DNA from: Paenibacillus senegalimassiliensis
GTDB lineage: Bacteria > Bacillota > Bacilli > Paenibacillales > Paenibacillaceae
Direction of reading: 5' to 3'
Length of the DNA stretch: 64,000 bases
Assembly: GCF_001486585.1 (NCBI RefSeq)
Contig: NZ_LN909046.1
Location: 310,001 to 374,000, forward strand
The notes beneath the pieces were generated by a model. That model saw nothing but the letters and a program-made list of their open reading frames with translations. It searched no databases and was not told the DNA's origin. Position 1 is the first letter of the stretch, and the number at the start of each line of letters is the position of its first letter. The position numbers and the translations under genes are program-made. This document shows, piece after piece, positions 62,080 through 64,000 of this stretch.

Positions 62080-64000
62080 GCATGACGATGAAACCAAAAC
62101 CTCAGGGCAGCTATTGGAGTGACGACCAGTGGCGCGCTATTGCTTTATCTGGGGGAGACATGCTGGTGGCCGCTGCGGCAGGCTCGGGCAAAACCGCTGT
62201 ATTGGTTGAGCGCATTATCCGCAAATTGACGGACCGCGAGCGGCCGCTAAGCGTAGATCGGTTGCTCGTGGCTACGTTCACCAAAGCAGCCGCTGCCGAG
62301 ATGCGAGGGCGGATTACGGAGGCGCTGGAGAAGGAGCTTTCCAAGGACCCAGGTGATGAATATGTAAGTCGTCAATTGGCCATGTTGGGCCGGGCTTCGA
62401 TTACTACACTTCATTCGTTCTGTATGGAGGTTATTCAGCGTTACTATACTCTCATTCCTCTCGATCCGGGCTTCCGCATCGCAGCCGAGAATGAAACGGC
62501 CTTGCTGCGTCAAGAGGTGCTTGAACAATTGCTGGAGGACAAATACGGTGGCGAGCCGGCAGACAGTCCCTTCTGGGCTCTGGTCGATCTGTTTGGAGGA
62601 GAGCGGAGCGATGAAGCCGTGTTTGCGCTGATTCAGCGTCTGTATGATTTTGCTCGCAGCCATCCATGGCCAGAGGACTGGCTTCGCCAGTCGGCAGAGG
62701 CTTTTATGCTGCCTGATGTCTCTGCCCTGGAGCAGAGCGGATGGGTAGCTGGTATCCTGGCAGATACAGCCTTGTCCCTGAATGGGGCATATAGCCTGCT
62801 CTCTCAAGCGAAACTGGTAGCTCTATCACCAGGAGGGCCGGAACCCTATGCCATAACGCTGGAACAAGATATGCAAATGGTGCAAACACTCCGGGATGCC
62901 GTTCATGCGGGGTCCTGGACTTCCCTATACACGGAGTTTCAAGCGGCGCAGTTTGGCAAGCTGAAGCCTTGCAAGAAGGATCAGACCGATCCGGAGATGC
63001 AAGAGAGGGTCAAAGCGATGCGCGAAGAAGCGAAGAAGACCGTAGCGGATTTGCGGGTTCAATTGTACAGTCGGCCTGCGGAGGTATTCTTGCAGGAGAT
63101 GCATGCGATGGCTCCGTTACTTACGAGCTTGTCTGCACTCGTTATTGAGTTTGGAGAACGGTATCGCCTGCACAAGGCGGCGAAGGGTTGGCTGGATTTC
63201 TCCGACCTGGAGCACTATTGTCTGAAAATTCTGCGTCATCCCGATTCCGTTCCTGGCGAGCTGCGGCCATCCGATGCGGCTATGGAATACCGGCAGCAGT
63301 TTGAAGAGGTACTGCTCGATGAATATCAGGATACGAACACTGTGCAGGAAAATATCGTACGTCTGATTTCCCGAACCGGTCCGGGGAACCGCTTTATGGT
63401 TGGCGATGTGAAGCAAAGCATTTATCGGTTTCGCTTGGCCGAGCCAGGCTTGTTTCAGGCAAAATATCAGACTTACGGTGAAGATTTTGCTGGTGAAGGA
63501 CTACGTATCGACCTGGCTCGGAACTTCCGCAGCCGCCGTGAAGTGGTGGATGCGGTTAATTTGTTATTCCGTCAAATCATGAATGAAAGTGTGGCGGAAA
63601 TCTCTTACGATGCCCGGGCGGAACTGGTATATGGGGAAGGCTTCCTGCCAAACACGACAGAGGATTACCGTCCAGAATTACTGCTGGTGGATCGGGATAC
63701 GGGTGGCACTGGTGAAGAAGGCCGGGATGCCGGGAGCAGCAGTGATTATGCTGATGAGGAAGGCTCGGGGGCTGACAGTGAGGATGAGACTGCCTTGCTT
63801 GAGGCGGTGAAGCTGGAGGCACGGGCCATAGCCTCGCGCATTCGCGGGATGCTGGGTGAGGGCGGCGAGCCCTTGCATATTTATGACAAGCAAGCCGAAG
63901 TCATGCGTCCGGTGGCCTACCGGGACATGGTCATTTTGCTAAGATCAACGATGACCTGGGCTCCGGCAATTATTGAGGAACTGCGGCTTATGGGGATTCC
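62076..64000 (+). CDS. addA: AddA, ATP-dependent helicase/nuclease subunit A (partial, C-terminus off the window)
   Basis: UvrD-type motor and nuclease subunit of AddAB. The first 641 residues of about 1250 or more are present. Helicase motifs in order: Q motif region SYWSDDQWRAIALSGGDMLVAAAAGSGKTAVLVERI with Walker A near residues 31-42, LLVATFTKAAAAEMRGRI (Ia), GRASITTLHSFC (Ic), LLDEYQDTN near residue 413 (Walker B), FMVGDVKQSIYRFR (III) and IDLARNFRSRREVV (IV). An acidic, low-complexity stretch lies near residues 545-570 (GEEGRDAGSSSDYADEEGSGADSED split by short turns). It starts inside the addB stop. Confidence 0.95.
   Translation, partial: MSMTMKPKPQGSYWSDDQWRAIALSGGDMLVAAAAGSGKTAVLVERIIRKLTDRERPLSVDRLLVATFTKAAAAEMRGRITEALEKELSKDPGDEYVSRQLAMLGRASITTLHSFCMEVIQRYYTLIPLDPGFRIAAENETALLRQEVLEQLLEDKYGGEPADSPFWALVDLFGGERSDEAVFALIQRLYDFARSHPWPEDWLRQSAEAFMLPDVSALEQSGWVAGILADTALSLNGAYSLLSQAKLVALSPGGPEPYAITLEQDMQMVQTLRDAVHAGSWTSLYTEFQAAQFGKLKPCKKDQTDPEMQERVKAMREEAKKTVADLRVQLYSRPAEVFLQEMHAMAPLLTSLSALVIEFGERYRLHKAAKGWLDFSDLEHYCLKILRHPDSVPGELRPSDAAMEYRQQFEEVLLDEYQDTNTVQENIVRLISRTGPGNRFMVGDVKQSIYRFRLAEPGLFQAKYQTYGEDFAGEGLRIDLARNFRSRREVVDAVNLLFRQIMNESVAEISYDARAELVYGEGFLPNTTEDYRPELLLVDRDTGGTGEEGRDAGSSSDYADEEGSGADSEDETALLEAVKLEARAIASRIRGMLGEGGEPLHIYDKQAEVMRPVAYRDMVILLRSTMTWAPAIIEELRLMGI

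Overview
The window reads as a chromosomal segment of an endospore-forming Firmicute, most likely Paenibacillus or a close relative. Supporting signs are a GerA-type germinant receptor operon, gpr, spoIIP, a leucine T-box in front of leuS, CIRCE control of hrcA-grpE-dnaK-dnaJ, addBA, and a gene order from comER to the Na/Pi transporter that follows the Bacillus subtilis order (comER, comEA, comEB, comEC, holA, rpsT, gpr, spoIIP, yqxA, lepA, hemW, hrcA, grpE, dnaK, dnaJ, prmA, rsmE, mtaB, yqeW). I recognise no transposase, prophage, CRISPR array, tRNA or rRNA.

Layout. 1-5108 (minus): a GerA/B/C germinant receptor operon with a second, truncated permease paralogue and a 78-residue membrane protein. 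5524-8153: an aromatic-acid-exporter-like membrane protein, then a divergent zinc alcohol dehydrogenase and MerR regulator with matching operators. 8339-13116: a Btr-like AraC/siderophore-binding regulator and a two-permease plus lipoprotein siderophore importer without its own ATPase, with Fur boxes in front of both units. 13171-23052: a LacI regulator divergent from an ABC sugar importer and three cytoplasmic glycosidases (GH32, GH13, GH3). 23194-23912: a DUF1540 gene, a candidate Fur-controlled antisense RNA, and the leuS T-box. 23980-31316: leuS and the competence genes comER, comEA, comEB and comEC.

31505-33288 is an ECF sigma/anti-sigma pair with its own ECF-type promoter. 33597-38382 carries holA, rpsT, gpr, spoIIP and a yqxA-like gene. 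38463-40723 is a LacI regulator and a cellobiose-2-epimerase-type enzyme placed inside the otherwise conserved block. 40903-49662 runs lepA, hemW, an acetyltransferase, then hrcA-grpE-dnaK-dnaJ. 49757-51204 is a small group of little-known proteins. 51323-58399 holds prmA, an M50 protease, rsmE, mtaB, a Nudix hydrolase, a Na/Pi transporter and an rRNA methyltransferase. 58549-64000 is addB and the first part of addA.

The two observations most worth following are (1) a family of about 180-bp miniature inverted-repeat elements, with three full copies, one 73-bp internally deleted copy and two fragments, several flanked by TATTA or TTAA direct repeats, and (2) a Fur-box-overlapped promoter and oppositely placed terminator that would produce an RNA antisense to the whole DUF1540 gene.
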